Below, piece by piece: positions 53,101 to 61,823 of a stretch of 64,000 bases of DNA (the stretch's first letter is position 1; each line of letters begins with the position of its first letter). The notes under the pieces are model-generated. The model was given only the letters and a program-made list of their open reading frames with translations. It was not told the DNA's origin and searched no databases. The translations under genes were made by a program, and so were the position numbers. This DNA is from Myxococcus stipitatus. GTDB lineage: Bacteria; Myxococcota; Myxococcia; Myxococcales; Myxococcaceae. The stretch is taken from NCBI RefSeq assembly GCF_021412625.1, contig NZ_JAKCFI010000005.1, positions 558,001 to 622,000 of the forward strand, given 5' to 3'.

Positions 53101-53751
53101 TACTTCGCCGGCGACGCGACGTCCTACGGCGGAATCCAGCGGGGCCTGGGCATCTCGCTCGCGGGCGCCGTGTACCCCAAGGCGTTCGACCTCGAGTCGA
53201 CGCTGGGCGACGTGCGAGTGGGGCTCGATGGCTTCGTCGGCGGGCTCCCCTTCACCGGACGAGACCACCTCCAGCTCAGCGTCGTGGGCCGCTTCCTGAC
53301 CGGCGCGCCGGATGGCCTGCTCGAGGTCGGTGGCATCAGCGCCGGACAGATCTGGCTCACCAACCGGGACTCCACCGAGACCGCGCCCCTGCCCCTGCGC
53401 CTCCAGCCGGGTGTCGCCTTCAGTGAGTACGTGCGCGGCTACGAGGACCACACCATCCGCTCGAGGAACGCGCTGGTGGGCACCGCCACGTACCGCTACC
53501 AGTTCATCATCGACCACGGCTGGGCTTCGACGCTGTGGTTGCTGCCCTCGCTCTTCATCAGCAACCTGGAGGTCGAGGCCTTCGGCACGTTCGCGCGCAC
53601 GGACCTGCGGGACAACCACGGCGCGACGGGAGGCGCGGCGACGCTCCAGTTCACCCTGGGCCAGGCCGTGCCGCTGTCGCTGTTCTACCAGTACGCCCAC
53701 CGCTTCGAGGACGGCCTGGGAGACCTCCACCTGTTCGGCTTCGGCCTGTGA
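50176..53751 (+). CDS. Metalloprotease-propeller-barrel lipoprotein
   Basis: A 1191-residue exported protein. The signal peptide ends in lipobox TAGC (Cys at about 24). Residues 40-300 form a gluzincin-like domain with HESVH (143-147) and WFLEGLATYYE (E181 as third zinc ligand), like peptidase MA domains. TolB/WD40-like beta-propeller repeats cover about 330-590 (SGMSFSSDGAWLYLVMADLD, LGPPAVSPDGARMVFPVGDE). A Pro/Thr/Ala linker of about 250 residues follows, then a C-terminal region of alternating strands (about 860-1191) ending in LFGFGL, probably an outer-membrane beta-barrel. ATG 50176 is chosen from the promoter, ribosome site and signal peptide. Confidence 0.8.
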   Translation: MPASGRRLRWHALATCLLLTTAGCAFVTPRFPQDIQASFARDPMRKLTTRSLELYYPEQLRAPALRMAARMEACVDRLRAQTRDTRERPRVLVYMTSADFNNAYVVPDYASVPQQMVMPAHMTLELFHLFGLGEVDIGDVACHESVHYVQLQQTAGLWGALNLITGGLFQPNSFTESWFLEGLATYYEGRLGKFTGRPSSPVWRGWFDSVVQARGGWMDPGYLSPENRALDPFGGNYLTGMHFVEYLAAKYGEAKLWALVDDQGRSIFSPFGVTLRFKHVYGRDIGSLFAEFTQSLRDTLVARERPASQTPWIHEAGYFSRFASHPATGVTALVSVGRESYSRLTLREPDGRVRFERPLVELLPFRRWVIGNPTAVSGMSFSSDGAWLYLVMADLDSVGAYQAKLWRVDTRTGDVTRVWDDVEGMGGSVTPDGAAYVYVHIEGDTANLVRLDLATGRQEALTHFEASAPLGPPAVSPDGARMVFPVGDEAGWDLVLRESDGALRWLTRDGAFNYSPRWLDDGRVVFLREHEGRLQVHVMDVATRDFVRITDAPHLVMDVAPLGTTEVAFLNRDGTAFTIDRAPVTPFPGAAPQNAASTAPRTTGAVSLQPAPASEAPTQAATTPALPPALTSPAAEPPQAAPPSVAGPSTPPEEGNGTGVSTATTEQPPPATTSETAGRTAGTDTPPGAPFSQTTSANQKPGSTTEAVPSQTPSPAERVELSPPPLTTAPVGEPPPLEAPPGATPTPLAPEELANFPGTSPPRGTPPAPATPPDSPRAAPTENTPPGGFEPFPPAPATPPSAEAVAEHPAEPEAPVVLPAPDPSKELAVLTDEPYKTLDGFLIPELRVPYLLVASNTEDEDSDDLLFNAGLALAGQDRLGFHAYALTLTYSSEEDAPSASLAYGNAQLAPWYLQVSASRLREDDRTDLQAVAFASRTFWTTPVAIGLLALRREYDASGRFPGLVTKLIGPEVSTSYFAGDATSYGGIQRGLGISLAGAVYPKAFDLESTLGDVRVGLDGFVGGLPFTGRDHLQLSVVGRFLTGAPDGLLEVGGISAGQIWLTNRDSTETAPLPLRLQPGVAFSEYVRGYEDHTIRSRNALVGTATYRYQFIIDHGWASTLWLLPSLFISNLEVEAFGTFARTDLRDNHGATGGAATLQFTLGQAVPLSLFYQYAHRFEDGLGDLHLFGFGL

Positions 53752-53767
53752 GGACGAGGCGCGCTGG

Positions 53768-54328
53768 CTACCCCGCGCGCTTCAAGCCATACAACCCGGA
53801 CGCTCGCGCCTGGGCCAGCACGCTCGCGGGCACCAGCTCCGAGGGCTCCACCCCGCGCGAGAGCATGTCGCGCACCTGGCTGGAGGACACCTCTGCCAGG
53901 GGCGGCCCCACCGTGTCCGGCGCCGGATAGCCCGCGCGGTACAGGACGATGACACGCGCCATCTCCCGGATGCGGTGGAAGTCCTTCCAATGAGGCAGGT
54001 CGCGGAGGATGTCACTGCCGATGATGAGCGACCAGCGCACGTCGGGGTAGCGCTCCACGAGCAGCGCCAGCGTGTCCACGGTGCGTCCGGTGAGCCCCTC
54101 CTCCCGCTCGATGGTCGTCGTCTTCAGCCAGCCCGAGGTCTCGCGGCACATGGCATCGCACATGGCGACGCGGTGCTCGAACGCCTCCATCTGCTTGCCG
54201 AACGGGTGCTGCCAAGACGGCATCAGCCACACCTCGTCCACGCCCTGCGTGGCATGGACGTAGGTCGCCGCCATCAGGTGCCCCACGTGGGGTGGGTTGA
54301 ACGAGCCTCCAAGCAGCGCGACCTGCAC
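53768..54328 (-). CDS. nadD: Nicotinate-nucleotide adenylyltransferase
   Basis: A 186-residue NAD-synthesis enzyme, transferring AMP from ATP to nicotinate mononucleotide. Nucleotidyltransferase motifs are LLGGSFNPPHVGHL (5-18) and the C-terminal SSSQVRDMLSRG (ISSTXXR-like). The middle region LMPSWQHPFGKQ and IIGSDILRDLPHWKD fit the family. The start is GTG 54328. It lies 14 nt after the phosphoesterase gene in the same leftward set. No ribosome-silencing factor gene (rsfS) follows, unlike in many bacteria. Confidence 0.93.
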   Translation of the reverse strand: MQVALLGGSFNPPHVGHLMAATYVHATQGVDEVWLMPSWQHPFGKQMEAFEHRVAMCDAMCRETSGWLKTTTIEREEGLTGRTVDTLALLVERYPDVRWSLIIGSDILRDLPHWKDFHRIREMARVIVLYRAGYPAPDTVGPPLAEVSSSQVRDMLSRGVEPSELVPASVLAQARASGLYGLKRAG

Positions 54329-54342
54329 GTCAGGGCCTCACG

Positions 54343-55014
54343 TCACTTCAAGGTCAGCTTCGGGGACTTCTTCTCCACCACCAGCAGCTTCGGCTCCAGC
54401 ACGACGTGGCCGTCCAGCCGGAACGCGGAGAACCGCAGGTCGCGGTCCACCTTCTCCAGCAGCGCGCACGTCTGCTCGGCGGCGCCCACCAGGCGCCCCG
54501 GCGTGAGGAAGTAGCGCGGGCCGATCTGGACGACCTTCGGCTCCGCCTCCCTGCCATGGATGAACACCTGCGCGTTGAGCAGGTCGTCGCGCGTCAGGTC
54601 GTTCTTGTCGTGGACGACGCAGCACAACGAGTCGCCCACCAGGTCCATCGCCTTGTTGTTGATGGAGGGGTCCCGGTACTGGAGCGACTCGCGCTCCGGG
54701 ACGCGCAGGAAGCGCTCCATCACCAGCCGGCGGTCCTCCTCGGACGCCACGTCCGCGGGCGCCTCCGCGCGCGAGGGCGTGCGCGGCAGCGTGTCCTGAT
54801 TGGTCAGCCAATGGCTCACGTCCGCCAGGAAGTCCGCGTCCGAGTACTCCCGCCCGCCCCGGCTCTTCGCGCGCCGCCACAGCAGCCACTCGTCCAGGTC
54901 CGTGTAGCGGGCGCCCGCGAACACGAAGCGCCGAGCCCCCCTGACGCGCAGGAGTTCATAGGCCGCGTCGAAGGCCGCGAGGTCGCCGTGGCTGTCGGAG
55001 AAGACGCCAATCAC
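54343..55014 (-). CDS. Calcineurin-like metallophosphoesterase, degenerate
   Basis: A 223-residue protein. The first metal motif is present (FSDSHGDLAAFDAAYELL; D7, H9). FVFAGARYTDLDEWL is in the place of the usual GDXXD block, a clear GNH[DE] is not seen, and the later HG motif may be FIHGREAEP. The fold is recognisable but activity is uncertain because not all metal ligands can be placed. The C-terminus includes LFSAFRLDGHVVLE-like strands. The start is GTG 55014, 16 nt after the NamZ-like gene's stop. The substrate is unknown. Confidence 0.7.
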   Translation of the reverse strand: MIGVFSDSHGDLAAFDAAYELLRVRGARRFVFAGARYTDLDEWLLWRRAKSRGGREYSDADFLADVSHWLTNQDTLPRTPSRAEAPADVASEEDRRLVMERFLRVPERESLQYRDPSINNKAMDLVGDSLCCVVHDKNDLTRDDLLNAQVFIHGREAEPKVVQIGPRYFLTPGRLVGAAEQTCALLEKVDRDLRFSAFRLDGHVVLEPKLLVVEKKSPKLTLK

Positions 55015-55029
55015 GTGGGAGTCACCCGC

Positions 55030-56211
<1,182 letters not shown>

Positions 56212-56248
56212 GGCGCTTCCTTCCTCGCGCGGCCCGTCACGGCCGGCT

Positions 56249-57574
56249 TCAGTCCTTGAACACCTTGAGCGCGTTCTGCGCGGCCGCCCGCGAGTCGCAC
56301 TTGCCCATGCCGAACAACCCGCCCGTCCCGTCGTCCTCGCCGCCCTCGTCCGCCAGGTCCTCCAGCGCCCCCAGGGCGCTCTTGAGCTTGAGCGTCCGCA
56401 CCGCCTCCGCCGCCGCCGACCGCACGCCACACTGGGGATGCGACAACAGCTCCTCGATGCGGTCCTCCGCGTCGCCGCTGCCCGCCTTCACCGCGCGCAC
56501 GTAGTCGTCCAGCGAGCGGCGGTTGTTCTCCTGGGCCTCGTCCAGGCGCCCCTGCAGGTACAAGCGCCGCCCCGCGTCCTTCTCCTCGGCGATGAGCCGT
56601 CGCGCTTCCTTCACGAGCGGGTCGCGATCCTGCCGGGGCGCCGCCTCCACCGCCTCGATGGCCCGGACCGCCGGACTCTTGCCCACGACCACCACCGCCA
56701 CGCCCGCGAGCACGACCACGCCGCCGACCACGGCCAACGTCTTCCAGGAGCGCCCCACCGCCCGCGCCAATCCGCGGAAGTCTCCCGCGCGCGCCGCGCC
56801 CACCACCCGCGACATGAGCGAGCCGCCCGCGGACCGGGCCTGCCGTCCCAGCACCGTGGCCTGCTGCCCCAGCACCACCGCGCCCGCCGCGGCCCGTTGC
56901 CCCAGGGCCGCCGCCCGCTGCCCCAGCAGCGCGGACAGGTCGACGCCGCCGTCCATCATGGACTCGGGCACCCGCGACAGCCCCAGGTTGCCGTAGGGCG
57001 GGAGCGTCTCCTCGCCCGGAGCCTCGGCGATGGCCCTCGCGTCCGGCGCCTCCACGCGGTACGGCGCGCGCGGCACCTGGAAGACGCGGATCTTCCCGGG
57101 GATGCCCTTCAGCTCGAAGGCCCCCACCTCGCGCGAGGGCACCTCCGCCTTGTTCATCGACAGGTAGACAGCCTCGGTGAAGTACACCTCGCCCGCCTCG
57201 GCGATGCCCTCCACGCGCGCGGCGATGTTCACCGGCTCGCCGAAGACGTCGTTGGCCTCCAGGCGGACCTCGCCCACGTTGATGGCCACGCGCACGTGGA
57301 GCTGCTCCGCCTCCGGGACGGAGCGGTTGTAGTGCCAGAGCCGGTCCTGGATGGCGACGCCGCTGAGCACCGCCTGCGTGGGCGACTCGAACGTCGCGAG
57401 GAACGCGTCGCCGATGGACTTCACGATGCGCCCGCCGAACGCCTTGAACAGCGGCGTCAGCAGGGCATGGTGGGCCTGCAGCATGCGCTGGTTCTGCTCC
57501 AGCGTCTGCCGACTGGTCCGCTCGGTGAAGCCCTTGATGTCGGTGAAGACGATGGCGAGGTTGGCGGTCTTCAA
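56249..57574 (-). CDS. Class III adenylate/guanylate cyclase with membrane anchor
   Basis: A 441-residue protein. The cyclase domain (1-165) has metal aspartates in VFTDIKGFTERT (D12) and IKSIGD-like VKSIGDAFLATF (D56), and the NXXXR pair in VNIAARVEG, so it should be active. After a linker, 220-260 holds a repeated pattern (GQRAAALGQRAAAGA, LGQQATVLGRQA), then one transmembrane helix (about 281-303). The remaining 140 residues are helical with HEAT-like parts (HPQCGVRSAAAEAVRTLKLK). The start is TTG 57574; no upstream ATG is in frame. It is followed by namZ 37 nt later. cAMP versus cGMP cannot be decided here. Confidence 0.85.
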   Translation of the reverse strand: MKTANLAIVFTDIKGFTERTSRQTLEQNQRMLQAHHALLTPLFKAFGGRIVKSIGDAFLATFESPTQAVLSGVAIQDRLWHYNRSVPEAEQLHVRVAINVGEVRLEANDVFGEPVNIAARVEGIAEAGEVYFTEAVYLSMNKAEVPSREVGAFELKGIPGKIRVFQVPRAPYRVEAPDARAIAEAPGEETLPPYGNLGLSRVPESMMDGGVDLSALLGQRAAALGQRAAAGAVVLGQQATVLGRQARSAGGSLMSRVVGAARAGDFRGLARAVGRSWKTLAVVGGVVVLAGVAVVVVGKSPAVRAIEAVEAAPRQDRDPLVKEARRLIAEEKDAGRRLYLQGRLDEAQENNRRSLDDYVRAVKAGSGDAEDRIEELLSHPQCGVRSAAAEAVRTLKLKSALGALEDLADEGGEDDGTGGLFGMGKCDSRAAAQNALKVFKD

Positions 57575-57641
57575 AGCGCGCGCAGTCTATGCGCCATGCT
57601 CTCGGGCGCAATCGCCACGGGAGGTTCCGGCGAACGGGCTG

Positions 57642-58382
57642 TCAGCGGCGAGAAGGCTTGAGTGCCCGCATGCGCCGCTTCTCCGGCGGGGGCTCCATGG
57701 ACTTGCGCACCTTGGCCGCGAGCTGGGGGCGCTCGGTCCGCTCGTAGAAGTCGGCCAGCCTGCGGAGCACCAGGGGACTGGTGGGCTGGAAGCCCCGGGC
57801 CGCCAGGAGCTCGGCCTCCGCGTCCAGCGGACGCCCCTGCTTCTCCAACACCTCCGCCAACTGGAGGCGCACCTGGACCCACTCCGGCCGGGCACGGGCC
57901 AGGTAGCGCAGGTGCAGCTCCGCCTTCAACAGGTCCCCCAGGGAAGCCCACAGCCCCCCCAGCCGGAAGCGCGCCTCCTCGAAGGACGCGCGGTGCTGGA
58001 CGGCCTTCTCGTAGGACCGGGTGGCCTGGAGCGGGTTGCCACGCTCCTCCCACATGAGCCCCTGGAGATACCAGGCCCGGGGGTTGGTGGGGGCCACCCG
58101 GGTGGCGACGTCCAGGTGGGCCTCGGCGCGCTCGGGGGCTCCGCCCAGCTTGAGCAGCAGCCGGGCCGCCTCCAGCCGGGGCAGCTCCCACTGGGGCTGG
58201 GCGGCCACCAGCGCCTCCAGGGCGGAGAGCGCCGCCGTGTCGTCCCCCGCGGCCTCCAGCGCCAGCGCGTCGGCGAGCGACGCGGACGGAGCGGACACGG
58301 GGCGGGCCGGCGCCGTCAGGGAGGGCGGCTCCGCCGCGTCAGACGCGCCCGCTAGCAAGGCCACCAGGAAGACCCACGGCAT
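57642..58382 (-). CDS. TPR-repeat protein, exported
   Basis: A 246-residue protein with a signal-peptide-like start (MPWVFLVALLAGASDA), with no lipobox. It then carries about five tetratricopeptide-like repeats (SLADALALEAAGDDTAALSA; NPRAWYLQGLMWEERGNPLQ; ATRSYEKAVQHRASFEEARF; QVRLQLAEVLEKQGRPLDAE; PLVLRRLADFYERTERPQLA). It ends in a basic tail. TPR domains bind proteins, and this one probably works in the periplasm. ATG 58382 is used. It is divergent from mutS2, with a 66-bp gap. Confidence 0.8.
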   Translation of the reverse strand: MPWVFLVALLAGASDAAEPPSLTAPARPVSAPSASLADALALEAAGDDTAALSALEALVAAQPQWELPRLEAARLLLKLGGAPERAEAHLDVATRVAPTNPRAWYLQGLMWEERGNPLQATRSYEKAVQHRASFEEARFRLGGLWASLGDLLKAELHLRYLARARPEWVQVRLQLAEVLEKQGRPLDAEAELLAARGFQPTSPLVLRRLADFYERTERPQLAAKVRKSMEPPPEKRRMRALKPSRR

Positions 58383-58448
58383 GCGCGGCAGATAGCAGAG
58401 CCGGACCGTGCGTCTCAATAGATCCTCTTGACGGCCGGACGGCCGCGC

Positions 58449-60863
58449 ATGAAACCCATGACCGTGCAGATATCCCAAAAGACGCTGGAAGACCTCGGAT
58501 TCGCGGATGTGCTTCGGGCGCTGACCCAGCGCTGTCGCACGGAGCCAGGCAGGGAGCGCGTCGCCGCCCGACCGTTCCTCGATTCGGCCGAGGAGGTGGC
58601 GGAGGCGCTGGCGCTGGTGGCCGAGGCCCGCTCGCTGTCCCAGGAACAGTTCTCCCTCCCGCTGGGGGGCGTGGTGGACCTGCGTACCCCGGTGGGCCAT
58701 GCCTCGAAGGGCGGCCTGCTGGAGCCCCGGCAGCTCATCGACGCGGCCCAGCTCCTCTTCGCCTTCGCCCGGACCCGCGAGGCCCTGGACGAGCGCAAGG
58801 AGCGCGTGCCCCGGCTGATGGACATCGCCCGCCGGATGCCGATGCTGGAGTCGCTCGCCCGGCGCATCGACCAGTGCTTCGAGCCGGACGGGGAGATCTC
58901 CGACCGGGCCAGTCCGGAGCTGCGAGAGGCCCGGGACCGGGCGCGCGGCCTGCACCGCCGCATCAAGACGCGCCTGGACGAGATGCTCCACGACGAGGGC
59001 TTCGTCTCCAAGCTGCGCGAGAACTACTACACCCTGCGCAACGGCCGGTACGTCGTGCCCGTGGTATCCAACTACCGTTCGGAGGTGGACGGCATCGTCC
59101 ACAACGCCAGCCAGACGGGCCAGACGCTCTTCATGGAGCCGCAGGCCATGGTGGGGCTGGGCAACGACCTGGCCATCGCCCAGTCGGTGGTGACGGAGGA
59201 GGAGCGGCGCGTCCTCCAGGAGCTGAGCAACCAGCTGGGCCGGGAATCGGACCGCATCCTCGAGGGCCTGGACGCCGTGGCGGAGCTGGACGAGGCGGAG
59301 GCCGTCGCCATCCTCTCCTCCGACCTGGACGCGACGACGCCGGAGTTCGCGGGGGTCGACGACCTGCGGCTGCGGCAGCTGCGCCACCCGCGCCTGGTGC
59401 TCAAGGGCACGGAGGTGGTGGCCAACGACGTGACGCTCGATGGCGCGGCGAAGGCGCTCGTCGTCTCCGGCCCCAACGCGGGCGGCAAGACGGTGACGCT
59501 GACGGGCGTGGGCCTGTGCTCGCTCATGCTGCGCGCGGGCCTGCCCATCCCCGTGGCGGAGGGCTCGCGGATGCCGCTGTACCGCTCCGTGCACTCGACC
59601 GTGGGCGACTCGCAGGACCTGGCCCAGGGCCTGTCCACCTTCAGCGCGCACGTGGTGATGCTGCGCGACATCATCGCCGTGGCGGGCACGGGCTCGCTGG
59701 TGATGATCGACGAGATCGCCGCGGACACCGACCCACGCGAGGGCGCGGCCATCGCCATCGCGGTGCTGGAGGACCTGCTCTCCAAGGGCGCCTTCGTCCT
59801 GGTGACGACGCACCTCGAGGAGCTCAAGGCGCTGGCGCACATGGACCCGCGCTTCCTCAACGCGCGCGTGGGCTTCGACTCCAAGCGCATGGCGCCCACC
59901 TACCGGCTGCAGATCGGCGCCGCGGGCCAGTCCTCCGCCATCGAGGTCGCCGCGCGCGTGGGCCTGCCCCAGCAGGTGTGCGACCGCGCCCGCGAGCTGA
60001 CGCTCAACGCCGGCGGTCCGCTGTCCAGGGCGCTGGCCGCCGCCGAGGAGGAGCGCCGCAAGCTCTCCGAGGAGCTGGAGCGCGCCCGCGTCGCCGCCAA
60101 GGAGGCGGAGGCGCTGCGCGTGGAGCTGGAGAAGCAGAAGCAGACCTTCGAGCGCGAGCGGCGCGCGAGGATGATGCAGTTCAACGAGGACGTGGCGACC
60201 GCGAGCGAGCACGCGGCGGCCGAGGTCCGCGAGCTGCTGGGGAAGCTGCGCTCCGAGCAGAACGAGAAGGCGCTGTCGGAGGCGCGGCTGCAGCTCCAGC
60301 AGCGGGCCGAGGAGGCCCAGAAGCGCGCCCAGGCCGCGAAGGCGGAGCTGTTCCAGGTGGAGGCCCCCGGCCCCGCGAACCTGCGGGTGGGCGCGTGGGT
60401 GCACCACTCCGGCCTCGGCCGGGACGTGGAGATCCTCGAGCTGGCGGACGGCCACGCCGTGGTGTCCGCGGGTGGCGCCATGAAGATGCGGGTGCCCACG
60501 GCGGAGCTGTCCGGCGCGCGCACGCGCAAGCCGCAGCAGGCGAAGTTCCCGGAGCGACAGAAGCAGGAGGCCGCGCTCAAGCGGGCGGCGTCCGCGGCCC
60601 CCGCGCAGGTGGAGGCCACGAACTTCCGCTGCGACGTGCGCGGCATGCGCGCGGACGACGCGCTCGCGGAGGTAGAGTCCTTCCTCGACCGGGGCATGCG
60701 CAGCGGCGAGGAGGCCGCGCTCATCGTCCATGGCCACGGCACAGGCGCGCTCAAGCAGGCGCTGCGCGACTACCTGGCCAACTCGCCCTACATCCGCATG
60801 TTCCGCCCGGGTGAGAGCCACGAGGGCGGCGACGGCGTCACGGTGGTGTCCCTGCGCTCCTGA
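58449..60863 (+). CDS. mutS2: Endonuclease MutS2
   Basis: An 804-residue MutS-family ATPase without the MutS mismatch-binding domain. The Walker A motif is GPNAGGKT (about 341-348), preceded by core and clamp helices and followed by VGDSQDLAQGLSTFSAHV and LVMIDEIAADTDPREGAAIA (Walker B region). A coiled coil follows at about 520-640. The C-terminal Smr domain (about 725-804) has CDVRGMRADDAL, HGHGTGALKQAL and HEGGDGVTVVSL. MutS2 acts on branched DNA, and in some bacteria on stalled or collided ribosomes. The LDLR motif is replaced by CDVR. The start is ATG 58449 or 58458. Confidence 0.93.
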   Translation: MKPMTVQISQKTLEDLGFADVLRALTQRCRTEPGRERVAARPFLDSAEEVAEALALVAEARSLSQEQFSLPLGGVVDLRTPVGHASKGGLLEPRQLIDAAQLLFAFARTREALDERKERVPRLMDIARRMPMLESLARRIDQCFEPDGEISDRASPELREARDRARGLHRRIKTRLDEMLHDEGFVSKLRENYYTLRNGRYVVPVVSNYRSEVDGIVHNASQTGQTLFMEPQAMVGLGNDLAIAQSVVTEEERRVLQELSNQLGRESDRILEGLDAVAELDEAEAVAILSSDLDATTPEFAGVDDLRLRQLRHPRLVLKGTEVVANDVTLDGAAKALVVSGPNAGGKTVTLTGVGLCSLMLRAGLPIPVAEGSRMPLYRSVHSTVGDSQDLAQGLSTFSAHVVMLRDIIAVAGTGSLVMIDEIAADTDPREGAAIAIAVLEDLLSKGAFVLVTTHLEELKALAHMDPRFLNARVGFDSKRMAPTYRLQIGAAGQSSAIEVAARVGLPQQVCDRARELTLNAGGPLSRALAAAEEERRKLSEELERARVAAKEAEALRVELEKQKQTFERERRARMMQFNEDVATASEHAAAEVRELLGKLRSEQNEKALSEARLQLQQRAEEAQKRAQAAKAELFQVEAPGPANLRVGAWVHHSGLGRDVEILELADGHAVVSAGGAMKMRVPTAELSGARTRKPQQAKFPERQKQEAALKRAASAAPAQVEATNFRCDVRGMRADDALAEVESFLDRGMRSGEEAALIVHGHGTGALKQALRDYLANSPYIRMFRPGESHEGGDGVTVVSLRS

Positions 60864-60998
60864 GCGGGACGCGCCACCCGGGAGAAGCCTCGAGGGCTCG
60901 GAGGCGCTGGGACACCCCGGCGTTCCTCCGGGCCCTTCCCTTTCGTGCGTCAGCCCCCGGACACCCCTGGCTTCCAGGGCGCCACGGGAGGGCCGCGC

Positions 60999-61508
60999 AT
61001 GCACTGGGTCGTTCAGGACAACCTCTTCAACGAGCGTGGCTTCCACGACCTGATGCGGGTCCTTGAGCGCGGGGGCATCCCCCATACCCTGGTGAAGGTG
61101 ATTCCGTTCGATGGCGGAATCACACCCGAGGTCGACGTCCAAGGGCCGGTGGTGGTGATGGGCTCCTTGACGCTGACGCGCTACGCGCGCCGTCGGGGCT
61201 GGACACCCGGGGCGTTCTTCAATGAGCGCTTCGACTTCCGCGTCTGGCGCGAGCACCTCCGGCCGTTCCTGTTGAATGGCGACGCCCGCGTCTGCCGGTT
61301 CGGCGACGTTCCACCCCAGCCGGGCCCGTTCTTCATCCGCCCGTGCCTGGACGACAAGGCCTTCTCCGGGATGGTGACGTCCTGGGACGACTTCGCGCGT
61401 TGGCGGGAGCAGGCCCTGGCATGCGAGGACAACGTCCAACTCACGGCGGGCTTCTATGCCTATGACGTCGGGAAGATGGTGGCGGCGCTCGAGGCCATGG
61501 GTTTCTGA
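60999..61508 (+). CDS. Short ATP-grasp-like (DUF4343-type) protein
   Basis: A 169-residue protein resembling the N-terminal part of DUF4343/ATP-grasp proteins: MHWVVQDNLFNERGFHDLM at the start, VVVMGSLTLTRYARRRGWTP near 52 and FFIRPCLDDKAFSGMVTSWD near 109. The family usually continues for another 80-120 residues. Here the frame ends soon after LTAGFYAYDVGKMVAALEAM. It is possibly a naturally short version or a truncated gene. The start is ATG 60999 with GGGAGG seven nucleotides upstream. It is 135 nt after mutS2. Confidence 0.6.
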   Translation: MHWVVQDNLFNERGFHDLMRVLERGGIPHTLVKVIPFDGGITPEVDVQGPVVVMGSLTLTRYARRRGWTPGAFFNERFDFRVWREHLRPFLLNGDARVCRFGDVPPQPGPFFIRPCLDDKAFSGMVTSWDDFARWREQALACEDNVQLTAGFYAYDVGKMVAALEAMGF

Positions 61509-61823
61509 ACACGCGCCCCAACGCCAGACATCCTGGGTCGCTCCGGCCGGATGGCAAGCCTGTCCTTGAGACATCGAAATCAGACTCACCGTCGACGTTG
61601 TCTCCGGACCGTCGGCGGTGAGTCTTTACCGACACAGCAAAAACGCGACACACGACGGAATTTTCTCCGTCGACTGCCGGATCCACCGACCGCCACCCAG
61701 TTACAACCACAGCAACATATCCTGAACGAGACATCGACGCATTTCAGACTAATCAATAAAAACTTGAAATCAAATCCAGACGCGTGCCATGAAAGGAGCC
61801 CCTTCCTCAGAAAGGTCGTGCTC
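61509..61823. other. AT-richer intergenic stretch with a hairpin
   Basis: These 315 bp contain no convincing gene. They include a 16-bp hairpin (61582-61625) and an unusually A/T-rich zone (about 61700-61790) before the M4 protease start, where a promoter is likely but no clean -35/-10 pair was found. Confidence 0.5.
61582..61625 (+). terminator. Long hairpin after the ATP-grasp-like gene
   Basis: AGACTCACCGTCGACG (61582-61597) pairs with CGTCGGCGGTGAGTCT (61610-61625), 16 bp with one G-T wobble and a 12-nt loop, followed by TTACC. It could end the mutS2/ATP-grasp transcript, or be a structured leader. Confidence 0.5.

Noticed and set aside
57642..61589. Very long minus-strand open frame (over 1300 codons)
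   Set aside because: It covers the opposite strand of mutS2 and the ATP-grasp-like gene. Its composition is the His/Arg/Gln-rich pattern of antisense frames in GC-rich DNA. Only its C-terminal 246 residues are the real TPR gene.
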